From: Bacteroidia bacterium
Lineage (GTDB): Bacteria; Bacteroidota; Bacteroidia; Bacteroidales; Azobacteroidaceae
Length of the DNA stretch: 26,315 nucleotides
Assembly (NCBI GenBank): GCA_025999255.1
Contig: BNXB01000015.1
Span: 1 to 26,315 of the forward strand
Direction of reading: 5' to 3'
Below, one piece after another: positions 1-10,300 of the stretch (the first letter of the stretch is position 1; the number at the start of each line of letters is the position of its first letter). The position numbers and the translations under genes are program-made. The notes under the pieces were generated by a model. That model was not told where the DNA came from. It was given only the letters and a program-made list of their open reading frames with translations, and searched no databases.

Positions 1-445
1 GGATAATATCGTACAGGCCATCCTTGCGGAAGGAAAAATAAGCGTATTTACGGTAGACGGTATGTTAACAGAACTCCAACCAGGCGAACAGGCCATATAT
101 GACGAGGCAACCGGCAAACTCTCTACCGGCAGTGTCAACCTCTATGAGAAATTAGCATGGAAAGAAGGGAAAATCGTCTTCCGCAACGCCCGTCTGAGCG
201 AAGTTTTCCGGCAATTGAGCCGCCGCTACAACGTGGACATTGTCCTGCACGATGAATACCGGCAATCGGAAAATTACAGCGCGCGCGTAACTTTTACCAA
301 TGAAACCATACAACAAATATTTACTTATCTGGAATTGGCTGCTCCCATAGAATGGAAAATCAGCCGTCCGGCTCAGTATGAAGATTCGACATTAATGAAG
401 CAACGTATTGACGTATGGTTAAAAAAGAAGCGAGTAAAAAAATAA
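1..445 (+). CDS. FecR-family anti-sigma factor, 3' end only (partial)
   Basis: The reading frame is open from base 2, upstream of the first ATG at 62, so the gene begins outside the window and the ATG is internal. The visible 147 residues cover the end of the FecR domain (the stretch ending KISVFTVDG, then LTELQPGEQAIYD) and the C-terminal DUF4974-type domain (FRNARLSEVFRQLSRRYNVDI). In Bacteroidota such proteins are single-pass inner-membrane anti-sigma factors that hold an ECF sigma factor and receive a signal from the STN domain of a cognate SusC-like transducer. The next gene, 158 bp downstream, is exactly such an STN-bearing SusC, which strongly suggests a cognate pair. The ECF sigma gene is expected just upstream, outside the window; that part is inference. 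Confidence 0.9.
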   Translation, partial: DNIVQAILAEGKISVFTVDGMLTELQPGEQAIYDEATGKLSTGSVNLYEKLAWKEGKIVFRNARLSEVFRQLSRRYNVDIVLHDEYRQSENYSARVTFTNETIQQIFTYLELAAPIEWKISRPAQYEDSTLMKQRIDVWLKKKRVKK

Positions 446-505
446 TTGTAGAACCACAAAAATCAAATTAGCCTATGGGGGAATCTTAAATCAAAAAACT
501 AAAAA

Positions 506-573
506 ACAGAGGTAAGCGGGCACTTACCCCTGTCGCGAGAAAATTAATCATTTTGGAAGCGGTCGCTCCCAAA
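506..573 (+). promoter_or_regulatory. Two hairpins in the fecR-susC leader
   Basis: Two successive inverted repeats lie in the 158-bp gap before the SusC gene. The first pairs ACAG-a-GGTAAG (506-516) with CTTACC-c-CTGT (523-533) around a 6-nt loop. The second pairs TTTGGAAGC (552-560) with GCTCCCAAA (565-573) around GGTC, with one mismatch. Neither is followed by a T-run, so they look like leader structure rather than terminators. No convincing TAnnTTTG box was found here, which would fit an ECF-sigma promoter whose consensus I cannot recognise. Confidence 0.35.
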
Positions 574-603
574 GCAGTAATGACTAAAATTTAATGTAAA
601 AGT

Positions 604-3600
604 ATGGAAAAACAACGAATATCCGGGCATAAGGTCCGATATTATTTAAAAATCAGTCAAAGAATGAGAGTTTGTATCCTATTATTACTGGTTGGCATAT
701 GCCAACTCAGTGCAAAAAGTACTTACGCGCAAACCGTATCTCTCTCGTTTGCTTTAAAAAACACAACGATAGAAAGCGTTTTGGATAAGATAGAGCAGGA
801 AACGGAATTTTCCTTTTTAGTAGTGGATAAATCAATTGATCTAAACAAAAAAATTGATCATATCCAGGCGAACCATGAAAGCATTAACCCGGTTCTGGAC
901 AGGCTTTTCAAAAACACAGACATTGACTATCGCATTATTGACCGGCAAATCGTATTGATGTCGGCCGCTATGACAGCGGTGTTACCGGACGCTTCCCAAC
1001 AGGCCGGACGCACTGTTAAAGGTACAGTCAAAGATGCGGCAGGCGATGAAATTGTCGGAGCCAGCGTGCAGGAAAAAGGAACGAAAAACGGCACAGTCAC
1101 TGACGTGAACGGTAATTTCAGCCTGACGGTCGATGACAATGCTGTTATACAAATTTCTTTCCTGGGTTATGTCACCCAGGAAATACCCGTAAAAGGAAAG
1201 TCCGACATTCAGGTGGAGATGCAGGAAGATTCTCAATATCTGGACGAAGTCGTTGTAGTAGGTTACGGCGTCCAGAAAAAAGTAAACCTGACCGGAGCCA
1301 TCACCAACGTGAAAACCAATGACTTGACGGCCATTCCGACATCCAATCTGTCAAATACTTTAGCCGGCCGCGCACCCGGTGTGACGATTATCGGAAATTC
1401 AGGCCTGATAGGCGCTACCAGTACTATCCGTATGCGCGGCGGTTTCGGAGAACCGCTGTTTGTCATCGACGGAGTACTCTCCAACAAGGAAGCTTTCGAT
1501 GCGCTGGAAGCTACCGAAATAGACCAGATGAGTTTCCTGAAAGATGCGGCCACAGCTTCCGTTTATGGTACATCTGCCGGTAATGGCGTAGTTTTGGTTA
1601 CCACCAAGACAGGTGATGTCCGGATTGTCAAACCCAAGTTCGATTATCAGGGAACCTATTCGTTCAGCAATCCGACCCAACCCTTGTTCACAGACTTGTT
1701 CACGGCTACCGACGAGTTGATTTACCAGAATCGCGTGGCGGAATTTCAAAACCGCGCCTTGCCTAATGGGGAAAACGAATTTGCCTATTTCGAAAACCGC
1801 GATTACAATGTCAACGATTATATCTGGCAAAATCCATGGAATATGAAACACTCTTTGAGTGTGACCGGCGGCAGCGACAAATTCAAATATTACGTCATGG
1901 CCGGTTACATGCAGGAAGAAGGTTCGTATATCAATCTGGAAAACAATAAATACAATGTCCGTTCCAACCTGACCGCTCAATTGTCCAAGGCTATATCGGT
2001 CAACCTCAATTTGTCGGGCTACCAGACCAACGGCAACCGCTTCTACTGGACGGGATCTCCGGACGAAAGCCAGGATGTGTACGACTTTTACCGTTGTACC
2101 TTTAATGCTACGAGGACATTGCCTTTCTATTCGTATTTGGATGGAACGCCGGCTACCGAAAAGACAGACTATCCGATACGTCCCGAAATCGGCTCATGGA
2201 CGGGATGGAATCCTGTGGATCAGGTCATCGGCAACCGCTACATCAAAACCCGCAAGCGCAACATGAACGGGACTTTATCTTTTAACATCGACTTGCAAGC
2301 GCTCACTCCGGGCTTATCGACCAAAGTGCTGTTCAATTACACCGGCGACGACTATATGCGCAAAAAATTCATGACGGAACAGAAGAATTACATCTTCCAG
2401 CGCGCCGACCCGGCCGGCAACCGTTTCCTGCCTGCACCTCTCGACTTGACCAAATACAGTATTTTTAATTTCAATACGAGTGAACATTTGCAATATGGTA
2501 TGAGAACCTTGTGGAGCGAGCAATTCAACTGGTTCCTCAACTACGACCGGATGTTCGGCAAACACAGCGTTTCGGGTATGGTCGTTTTCGAACAGGCGAG
2601 CAACGGCGGTGAATATGTCTTTGCGGAAGGTAAAGAACCGCTGACCTATATCGACCAGATGTTTGCTTTTTCGAGCGATGTGGAAAACAGATTCGGTGAC
2701 GCGAACGAATATGCCGGCGCCCATTTGTCGTGGATCGGCCGTTTCAATTACAACTATGCGCAAAAATATATCGCCGAATTCTCTTTCCGTTACGACGGTA
2801 ACACACTGTTTGCTCCCGGCCATCGCTGGGGATTTTTCCCTTCCGTTTCGGCTGCATGGCGTATTGAGCAGGAAAGTTTCATGGAATCTACACGCGAATT
2901 GCTGGACAACCTGAAGTTGCGCCTGTCTTACGGTACGACCGGTAACGACTTGGATGTAAGCAACAATCACATCAGGCCCTTCTCCTACTTGTCAAAATAT
3001 ACCGGAGGAACTTCCTATATTTTCGGTTCGGAATACATGCAAGGCATCAGGCCGGGAACCGTCCCGAACCCCAATATTACTTGGGCTACTTCGACCACCT
3101 ACAACGTAGGGCTTGATCCCGGTTTCCTGGATGGCCGTTTGCAAGCTGTTTTTGACGTTTTCTACCGGACGGAAGAGGATATTCTCGGCGCAAGAACCGC
3201 TACCTTGCCCAGTACCTACGGACAAACGCTGGCTCCCGAAAACTACGCCAAACGTTCTTGGCGGGGAGGCGAAGCAACGCTCAGTTGGCGGAATAAAGCC
3301 GCAGGCGGTAAAATTGAATATTCGGTATATGCCAATATGGGATACGCCAAAGACCGCTGGGATATACTGGACGAATCAGCTCTTTACAAGACCGGCAACT
3401 TACAGGATTTATCGCAGGTGGGATATTCCAGCGGCCGCCAAACCGGATTGATTGCGGTTGGCCTGCTCCGTACCCAGGAACAAATCGATGAAATCAATGC
3501 GAAAAACAGGGAACTGTTCGGAAAAGACATGATACAATACGGCCGCGCGCTGTATCTGGGCGGTATTCTTTACAAAGATACCCGCGGAGACGGTTATGCG

Positions 3601-4152
3601 CTCGGAGCAGATGGTAAAATTGACGGTAACGATACATATAATCTCTTGTCGGACAATGCAGTACCGCGTATTAACTACGGTTTTGGAGGCGAAATTTCCT
3701 GGAGCGGGCTTACTTTGTCCTTACACTTCCAGGGAGTAGGTTCTTACGATAAGTTTGTGTCGGGTTATGATGCCGGTATCTATCAGCATGGAGGGGCAAA
3801 CCGTCCTTACTTCCCGCTCTGGACAAGTCCCGATGTATGGACGCCCGAAAATACGGATGGTAAATATCCGCGCGTGGTAGGATCGAGCTGGTACGAATCA
3901 GGTGTGGGTAAAACTACCTTCTGGCAAAGAAATGGCGCCTACATCCGTCTCAAAAACCTGAATATAGGATATAAGATTCCGAAGAGCATCCTGAGCCATC
4001 TTGGTCTGACGGATGCGCAACTCTTCTTCAACGGCACCAACCTGTTTGCTTTTTCCGAACTGTCCGAATTTTACATGGATCCGGAACAAGCCTACTATGA
4101 TTCATATCCTTTGATGAAGACGTTTACATTCGGGTTAAATGTATCATTTTAA
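604..4152 (+). CDS. SusC/RagA-type TonB-dependent transporter with STN signalling domain
   Basis: This is an outer-membrane importer of 1182 residues that works with its SusD lid to take up oligosaccharides or similar nutrients using TonB energy. The N-terminus has the long basic lead typical of this class, then a hydrophobic segment (about residues 22-36) ending near STYAQ. An STN domain spans about 45-120. A carboxypeptidase-regulatory-like beta-sandwich follows at about 137-210 (GTVKDAAGDEIVGASVQEKG). The TonB-box/plug signature DEVVVVGYG lies at about 214-222, and the plug and 22-strand barrel fill the rest, ending in an aromatic FGLNVSF terminus. The STN domain marks a transducer that talks to a FecR anti-sigma factor, and such a gene lies directly upstream. 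SusD follows after 28 bp. The substrate cannot be read from the sequence, but the downstream enzymes point to a glycoside. The ATG at 604 is preferred over the Met at residue 21 because the basic N-terminal lead is family-typical. Confidence 0.96.
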   Translation: MEKQRISGHKVRYYLKISQRMRVCILLLLVGICQLSAKSTYAQTVSLSFALKNTTIESVLDKIEQETEFSFLVVDKSIDLNKKIDHIQANHESINPVLDRLFKNTDIDYRIIDRQIVLMSAAMTAVLPDASQQAGRTVKGTVKDAAGDEIVGASVQEKGTKNGTVTDVNGNFSLTVDDNAVIQISFLGYVTQEIPVKGKSDIQVEMQEDSQYLDEVVVVGYGVQKKVNLTGAITNVKTNDLTAIPTSNLSNTLAGRAPGVTIIGNSGLIGATSTIRMRGGFGEPLFVIDGVLSNKEAFDALEATEIDQMSFLKDAATASVYGTSAGNGVVLVTTKTGDVRIVKPKFDYQGTYSFSNPTQPLFTDLFTATDELIYQNRVAEFQNRALPNGENEFAYFENRDYNVNDYIWQNPWNMKHSLSVTGGSDKFKYYVMAGYMQEEGSYINLENNKYNVRSNLTAQLSKAISVNLNLSGYQTNGNRFYWTGSPDESQDVYDFYRCTFNATRTLPFYSYLDGTPATEKTDYPIRPEIGSWTGWNPVDQVIGNRYIKTRKRNMNGTLSFNIDLQALTPGLSTKVLFNYTGDDYMRKKFMTEQKNYIFQRADPAGNRFLPAPLDLTKYSIFNFNTSEHLQYGMRTLWSEQFNWFLNYDRMFGKHSVSGMVVFEQASNGGEYVFAEGKEPLTYIDQMFAFSSDVENRFGDANEYAGAHLSWIGRFNYNYAQKYIAEFSFRYDGNTLFAPGHRWGFFPSVSAAWRIEQESFMESTRELLDNLKLRLSYGTTGNDLDVSNNHIRPFSYLSKYTGGTSYIFGSEYMQGIRPGTVPNPNITWATSTTYNVGLDPGFLDGRLQAVFDVFYRTEEDILGARTATLPSTYGQTLAPENYAKRSWRGGEATLSWRNKAAGGKIEYSVYANMGYAKDRWDILDESALYKTGNLQDLSQVGYSSGRQTGLIAVGLLRTQEQIDEINAKNRELFGKDMIQYGRALYLGGILYKDTRGDGYALGADGKIDGNDTYNLLSDNAVPRINYGFGGEISWSGLTLSLHFQGVGSYDKFVSGYDAGIYQHGGANRPYFPLWTSPDVWTPENTDGKYPRVVGSSWYESGVGKTTFWQRNGAYIRLKNLNIGYKIPKSILSHLGLTDAQLFFNGTNLFAFSELSEFYMDPEQAYYDSYPLMKTFTFGLNVSF

Positions 4153-4180
4153 ATGTTAAAAAAAGTTAAAAATATTTATT

Positions 4181-5995
4181 ATGAAGAAATATATTTTTAT
4201 TATAAGCTGTTTGCTCGCATTCGTTCTTTCCGGCTGCGATACGTTAGACATTGAGAATTTGTCGGATTATGACGCTAATGCAGTGTGGAACGACGAGACG
4301 CTGGCCGCCGCCTATGTGACCAATCTCTATGCCCACAGCATGGCCAGCGGCGAAGCATTATTTTCCAATTGGAACTCGTCCCAGGACCAAAATTCGGAAC
4401 AAGTTACCGGCATGCCTTTTTATGCGAATGTGATTACCATCAGCGGCAGCAGCTATAAGAGATGGAATTATAGTTCAATCCGTCTGATCAATGAAGGTAT
4501 CTATTATCTTGAACAAGGCGATCTGCCCGACAATATTAAAAATTCGCTCAAGGCGCAAATGTTGTTTATGCGTGCATACGTCTATTTCGAAATGGTCATT
4601 TATCATGGAGGTATTCCTTATATCAAGAAGCCGCAGGATAAAAACACAGACGATTTGTATGTAAAGCGGAACTCAACCGCCGAATGTTTCGATTTCCTGA
4701 TTCAGGATCTGGATGACGCCATCAATGGCGACTTGCCGGAAAAGATTGCAGCTACTTCCGCCGGTTACGGACGTATCGACAAGGCTTTTGCAAAAGCGTT
4801 TAAAGCCAAAGTCTTGCTTTACAAGGCATCCCCGCAGTTCAATCCGGTTCATCCGTATAATAATGCTTATTGGCAGGAAGCCTATACGGTCGCAAAGGAA
4901 GCCTGCGATTTTGCAAAAGCTCACGGTAGCGCCCTTACGCCAAAGTATGAAGATATTTTCCTGAAGGAAAGGGGAGCCGAAGTATTGTTTGCCGTTATCA
5001 ACGAATATCCGAATAAAACCGGTTCCTGGGACTGGTATCTTCGCCCGCAATCTCTCAGTACGGGACAAATACAGCGCGGACCGACCTGGGATATGGTCAA
5101 AGCTTTCCCGATGGCCGACGGTAAGAAATTCAACGATCCGGCCGGCAAGTATTATGTAAGTTCGGAAGAAGAGTTTATGCAATGTTTCTGGAAAAACCGT
5201 GAACCGAGGTTTTACAGCTCTATCTTGTGTTCGGGACAGGAACTTCCCGTAGCAGGCAGACCTGTGGGCTATCGCCAATATACGGCGCTGGGCTTGACCG
5301 AAGACGATGCGGACGGCTACGGTACCAATCCCAATTCGGGAGGAGCTACCACAACCAAAAACGATGCCATGTCGGGTTTCTATGTGCGTAAAGCTCTGGA
5401 TTTATCATTGACTCCGGACATCACTTCCCAGTACAGCGTGGATTGTATTAAGATGCGTTTCGCAGAACTGATGTTGATTTACGCAGAAGCGGCCAACGAA
5501 ACCGGTCATTCCGATGTGACGGTGGAACTACTGAAAGAAATCCGTCGAAGAGCAGGCATCGAAGCCGGGGACGGAAATTATGGGCTTCCGGCAGTGCCGA
5601 CACGAGAACAACTGCGCCAATTCATCCTCGACGAACGCAACATCGAGTTTTGCTTCGAAGGACATCGCTTCTGGGATTTGCGGCGCACTCGCAGCCTTGA
5701 TGTATTGTACGGCCTGCAAAAGTTTGGCCTCGAAAGCATTGCAATCGATAGAAACAATGGCGGTAAGGATATGCCTATCAATGAAGCCAAGGAAAAAGCG
5801 AAAAAATATGAATTGACTCCCGATGATTTCCGGTATGTAAAGCAAATAGTACCTTACACCCCGGCCGCGGAAAAAACGTTTGTAGTTGACGATAAGTTCT
5901 ATTTCTTTCCGCTTCAACAAGTTGTGCTGGACGAAAACCCGAATCTGGAACAGAACAACAATTGGGGTGGAACATTTAATCCGGCATTGGAATAA
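4181..5995 (+). CDS. SusD/RagB-family outer-membrane nutrient-binding lipoprotein
   Basis: A 604-residue surface lipoprotein that caps the SusC channel and captures substrate. It has a short signal peptide with the lipobox LSGC, placing the lipidated cysteine at residue 19. Acidic residues follow (CDTLDIENLSD), consistent with surface export in Bacteroidota. The body has SusD features: the helical segment around AQMLFMRAYVYFEMV, the LMLIYAEAANETG stretch, the ERNIEFCFEGHRFWDLRR motif typical of RagB/SusD C-terminal regions, and a terminal YFFPLQQVVLDENPNLEQN tail. It starts 28 bp after the SusC stop and is surely co-transcribed with it. The long C-terminal insert (about residues 510-570) is unremarkable for the family. 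Ligand specificity cannot be inferred from sequence. Confidence 0.96.
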   Translation: MKKYIFIISCLLAFVLSGCDTLDIENLSDYDANAVWNDETLAAAYVTNLYAHSMASGEALFSNWNSSQDQNSEQVTGMPFYANVITISGSSYKRWNYSSIRLINEGIYYLEQGDLPDNIKNSLKAQMLFMRAYVYFEMVIYHGGIPYIKKPQDKNTDDLYVKRNSTAECFDFLIQDLDDAINGDLPEKIAATSAGYGRIDKAFAKAFKAKVLLYKASPQFNPVHPYNNAYWQEAYTVAKEACDFAKAHGSALTPKYEDIFLKERGAEVLFAVINEYPNKTGSWDWYLRPQSLSTGQIQRGPTWDMVKAFPMADGKKFNDPAGKYYVSSEEEFMQCFWKNREPRFYSSILCSGQELPVAGRPVGYRQYTALGLTEDDADGYGTNPNSGGATTTKNDAMSGFYVRKALDLSLTPDITSQYSVDCIKMRFAELMLIYAEAANETGHSDVTVELLKEIRRRAGIEAGDGNYGLPAVPTREQLRQFILDERNIEFCFEGHRFWDLRRTRSLDVLYGLQKFGLESIAIDRNNGGKDMPINEAKEKAKKYELTPDDFRYVKQIVPYTPAAEKTFVVDDKFYFFPLQQVVLDENPNLEQNNNWGGTFNPALE

Positions 5996-6014
5996 TTTTC
6001 TTAATATATTTATG

Positions 6015-6022
6015 TATTTTTG
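6015..6022 (+). promoter_or_regulatory. Candidate -7 box (TATTTTTG) before the oxidoreductase gene
   Basis: TATTTTTG matches the Bacteroidota -7 consensus TAnnTTTG exactly. No TTTG -33 element is found at the normal 19-21 bp spacing; the nearest TTG is about 25 bp upstream. If used, transcription would start near 6029, inside the following hairpin. It could give the two enzyme genes expression independent of susCD. Confidence 0.35.
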
Positions 6023-6026
6023 CACG

Positions 6027-6062
6027 AACCTGAGGCTGTCTCATAAGTCACAGCCTCAGGTT
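6027..6062 (+). terminator. Strong hairpin after susD (terminator or 5' mRNA stem)
   Basis: A perfect 13-bp inverted repeat pairs AACCTGAGGCTGT (6027-6039) with ACAGCCTCAGGTT (6050-6062) around a 10-nt loop. Only a short T-run (6061-6063) follows, so termination may be partial. Placed between susD and the enzyme genes, it could set the susCD to enzyme expression ratio. It could also be the 5' end of a transcript starting from the -7 box just upstream. Confidence 0.55.
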
Positions 6063-6098
6063 TAATCGAAATTTAAAAACAACATAATAAAAATTACC

Positions 6099-7355
6099 GT
6101 GGAAACAACAAGAAGAGGATTTCTAAAAACAATGGGATGTGCGTTTACATTGACAATCATCCCCCGCCACGTATTAGGCAAAGGCTTCATCGCACCCAGC
6201 GACCAGTTGACCAAAGGCATCATCGGGACGGGTGGCATGGGACGCGGACACCTCCGGTATGGAGGCACACGCCTGGTAGCTGTTTGCGATGTGGATAAAA
6301 AACACCTGGAAATGGGCTTGCGTCTGGTATCGGAAAAAATTGCCGCTTACCATGATTTCCGCGACCTTATTCTGGACAAGAATGTGGACATCGTCCATAT
6401 TGCCACGCCGCCGCACTGGCACGGCATCATGTCGGTAGAAGCTGCTAAAGCCGGTAAAGATATCTGGTGCGAGAAACCGATGACACGCACTATTGGTGAA
6501 GGAAAACGGGTGATGGAAGCTGTAAAGCAATATGGCTCCAAGTTCCGGCTGAACACCTGGTTCCGGTTTACGGATAATTTTTATGGACTCGGAACGCCTG
6601 TCAAACCGTTGAAAAAACTTGTACAGAGCGGTATGTTAGGTTGGCCGCTGAAAGTAACCATCAGCAAGCATACCGGTTTTGACTGGAAGTTTTTCTGGGT
6701 CGGGAAAGACTACCTCGAACCGCAACCCATTCCCGAAGAACTTGATTACAATATGTGGTTAGGCCCTGCCCCGTATAAACCCTATAATGCACACCGCGTA
6801 CACCAGACTTTCCGCGGTTACTGGGATTACGATGGTGGTGGATTGGGCGACATGGGACAACACTATATCGACCCGGTGCAATACATTCTGGGTAAGGATT
6901 ATACCAGTCCGGTGAAAGTAGAAGTAGATGCCCCTCAGCAACATCCCGATGCTATCGGCACCTGGCGATCAATCACCTATACCTACGACGACGGTTGCCA
7001 GATCGTGTTGTGGGGCGGAGATTTCGGCAAGCCGGATACGCCTTATATCTCAGGACCGAACGGCAATGTTTACAAGAATTTTGTATGCGACATTCCCGAC
7101 TGGGAGAAAAAATTAGCAGATTACCCTGAGCCGGAAGCACAAGTAACCGACTTTATCGAAAGCGTAAAGACACGCAAGCCGTTTGCCCTGAACGAACAAA
7201 ACGGTTTCTATTCGTCAACTATTGTGAATATGGGAGTCGTCGCCCTGCGGCTGAACCGCACGTTACAATTCGATCCCGTGAAACTGGAATTTATTAACGA
7301 TGAGGCCGCTAACCGGTTGTTGGATCAGCCGGTACGTGAACCATGGAATATTTAA
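6099..7355 (+). CDS. Tat-exported Gfo/Idh/MocA-family oxidoreductase
   Basis: A 418-residue NAD(P)-dependent oxidoreductase, probably a sugar 3-dehydrogenase or similar. The N-terminus TTRRGFLK (residues 3-10) plus a hydrophobic stretch is a twin-arginine signal, so the folded enzyme with its bound cofactor is likely exported. The Rossmann glycine motif is G43-T-G-G-M-G48. The family's EKP motif is at 125-127, where the lysine is the usual catalytic one. The G(G)GLGDMGQH segment supplies the D251/H255 pair. Translation appears to start at a GTG (6099); no nearer ATG keeps the Tat motif. The next gene starts 11 bp after its stop, so the two form an operon. Exact substrate and product are unknown. 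DUF1080 next door supports C3-oxidation of a glycoside, because Gfo/Idh enzymes feed DUF1080 enzymes in described Bacteroides 3-keto-glycoside loci. Confidence 0.93.
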   Translation: METTRRGFLKTMGCAFTLTIIPRHVLGKGFIAPSDQLTKGIIGTGGMGRGHLRYGGTRLVAVCDVDKKHLEMGLRLVSEKIAAYHDFRDLILDKNVDIVHIATPPHWHGIMSVEAAKAGKDIWCEKPMTRTIGEGKRVMEAVKQYGSKFRLNTWFRFTDNFYGLGTPVKPLKKLVQSGMLGWPLKVTISKHTGFDWKFFWVGKDYLEPQPIPEELDYNMWLGPAPYKPYNAHRVHQTFRGYWDYDGGGLGDMGQHYIDPVQYILGKDYTSPVKVEVDAPQQHPDAIGTWRSITYTYDDGCQIVLWGGDFGKPDTPYISGPNGNVYKNFVCDIPDWEKKLADYPEPEAQVTDFIESVKTRKPFALNEQNGFYSSTIVNMGVVALRLNRTLQFDPVKLEFINDEAANRLLDQPVREPWNI

Positions 7356-7366
7356 AATATTGACGT

Positions 7367-10300
7367 ATGAAAAAAATATATTCACTAATTAGTTTCTTAC
7401 TGCTGTTTTCGCTGACGGTATCGGCCCAGGTGCCTGCCAACAGAACTGTGAAAACCATTGTAGCAGATGTATTGGCTCAGATGCCTGCACAACGAACCAA
7501 TCAATACAACAACCTGATTAAAGATCTGAGTACGACAGGCGAAGAAGGTGTGCTGCAACTGGTCGGCATGCTGAATCCTCCCGGCAAGGGATCGAACGCC
7601 GGCGTAGAATATGCTTTGAGCGGACTGGCGCATTATGCGACGGGCGAAGGACAGGAAACAGTCCGGCTGACTACCGTCAATGCATTGCTTAAAGCTTTGG
7701 ATCAGGTAACTGATCCCAATATCAAAACATTTGTAATCGACCAGATAGGGATTGCCGGAAAAGATGAAGCCGTGGCCAGGTTGTCCGCTTATCTTCAGGA
7801 TAAAGCCTTGAGCGACCCCGCTACGCGGGCTCTTGCATTTATCGGTACGCCTGCTGCAAAAAAAGCATTGTCGGCAGTATTAAACACTACATCGGACAAG
7901 CCGAAGAAAGAGACCGGTCTGCAACCGAGCCGGGAAGCCTCTTTGGGAACGCTAATGGCCTCCAAACCGGCCGATGTCCTGAAATTGCTACAAAAAGCGC
8001 TCAAAGACCCGGACAGAAAATACCGTTATGCCGCTTTGACATTTGCTTCCGACTATGCAACAAAGGATATGTATTCTTCTTTGTTACAATCGCTTAAAAA
8101 ATTAAAACCGGAAACGCAATCGGATGTCGTCAATTGGTTGGGAACCGAATGTGACCGTCCCGGTAAACGCGAATTGATTGCACAAACCGCGACTCCGGTA
8201 TTAACCGGCTTGCTTTCCGCCAACGACCCCGAATTAAAAGCATCCGTCGTCCGGACTTTAGTAAAAACCGGAGGAGAACAAGCGATCCAAGCCTTGGCAG
8301 GATTGCTGAATGTGAATGACGAAAAAACAGTCAATCTGGCTTATCAGGCCTTGTTGACTACCCGCGGAAATATTTCCGATGCAGTGGCGCCGGTAATAGC
8401 CACGGCCGGTGATACCGGAAAAATAGCCGGATTGAAATTGTTGGCGCATCGCCGCTCAAACAAACATATTAATGTGGTAATCGATCAAATTAATAACGGA
8501 ACACCCGGCGTAAAAACCGCAGCATATGCTGCCCTGAAAGATGTGGTCAGCTCCGGAGAGCTGACTACCCTTTACGGTTTGCTGGAAAAAGCGCCGGCAG
8601 ATGCTATCGTACCGGTTCAACAGGCAATAGCCGCTGCTGTTAAATCTTATCCGGCCGGACAAAAACTGGAAATTATCATCTCGAAAATCAATCAGGCCGG
8701 CGACAAACGGTATTTGTATTATCCGTTGCTGGCAACGACAGGCGATCCCCAAGCGCTCGCCATCATTACGGATCGTTTTTCCGGCGAAAACGGAAAAGCC
8801 AAAGAGGCCGCTTTTCAAGCTTTGTTGGATTGGAAGGGAGTAGAAGCAACCGGCGAATTGTATAAAATCGCCCGGAACATATCAGACCCCGCCTATCGCG
8901 ACAAAGCTATAGACCGGTACATTCAACTGGCTTCCGACCCCAACTTGTCTGGCGAAAACCGCCGGTTGTTGCTGACACAGGCTTTAGAAATCGCTTATAC
9001 CGACGCCCGGAAAAACATCATTCTGGAACAACTTGGTAAGACCAATTCGTTCCTGGGATTGTTATTGGCGGGACAATATTTAGATGTTCCTGCGCAGCAA
9101 CAGAGTGCAGCCGGTGCGGTCATGAATTTAGTATTGAATAGTCAATTTACCGGAAAGAATGTAAAAGCGTTGCTGAACAAAGCAGCGCCGGTACTGAATA
9201 ATCCGGATGCCGATTACCAGCGCCAGTCCATCCGTAAATACCTGAGCGAAATGCCCGATGAAGAAGGATTTATATCCATATTCGACGGAAAAGACCTGAC
9301 CGGATGGAAAGGATTAGTCGGTACGCCGCTGACCCGTCTGAAGATGAAAGCGGACGAACTGGCCAAAGCGCAAAAAGCCGCCGACGAGCAAATGCGTAGG
9401 GACTGGGTAGTCGAAGACGGACTGCTGGTTTATGCGGGCAAGGGATTTGATAACATCTGTACGGTAAAAAATTACGGCGACATTGAAATGTATCTCGACT
9501 GGAAATTAGACCCCATAGGAAGCGAGCCGGACGCAGGCGTCTATCTGCGCGGAACCCCGCAAGTGCAGATATGGGATATCAATCGAAAAAACGTAGGCGC
9601 CGAAGTCGGGTCGGGCGGATTGTACAACAACCGGAAGAATCCTAGCAAGCCAACTCAAGTGGCCGATAACAAACTGGGAACATGGAACACCTTTTATATC
9701 AAGATGGTCGGTGACCGGGTAACGGTCAAACTGAATGGCGAAACAGTCGTGGATAACGTTATTCTGGAAAATTACTGGGATCGTAACCAACCTATACCTG
9801 CATTGGAACAGATTGAGTTGCAGGCGCACGGCAGTAAAGTTTATTACCGGAATATCTATGTGAAAGAACTGGAACGTCCGGAACCTTTCCGATTATCGGA
9901 CGAAGAAAAGAAAGAAGGATTCAAAATACTCTTCGATGGTACAAACATGCACGAATGGCAGGGAAATACGGTCGATTACCGCTTGGAAGACGGTTGCATT
10001 TCATTGTATCCGAGCCGGAGTTTCGGCGGTAATTTATATACGGCGAAGGAATACGGGAATTTTATTTTTCGTTTTGAGTTCCAATTGACTCCCAGTGCAA
10101 ACAATGGCGTGGGCATTCGCGCCGAACAAGGGAAAGACGCCGCCTATCACGGTATGGAAATACAGATATTGGATCATGATCATCCTGCATATAAGGACAT
10201 TGCTCCCTATCAGGCGCACGGATCGGTATATGGTATTATTCCTGCTGAACGTACCGGACTTAAACCGGTTGGGGAATGGAATTATGAGGAAATCGTAGCT

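Noticed and set aside
62..445. A complete 127-residue protein starting at ATG 62
   Set aside because: The frame is open upstream to the window edge and the upstream residues continue the FecR domain, so this ATG is internal.
1399..1980. Long open frame antisense to the first susC (and similar ones at 2314-2970, 4673-5278, 14364-15014, 21200-21829)
   Set aside because: They lie wholly inside well-identified genes on the other strand, show no domain or signal sequence, and their compositions look like shadows of the coding strand.
6027..6062. Remnant or end of an insertion sequence (GAGGCTGTCTCATAAGT-like end)
   Set aside because: The sequence resembles some transposon ends, but it is a compact 36-bp hairpin with no target duplication or transposase remnant; a terminator or leader stem explains it better.
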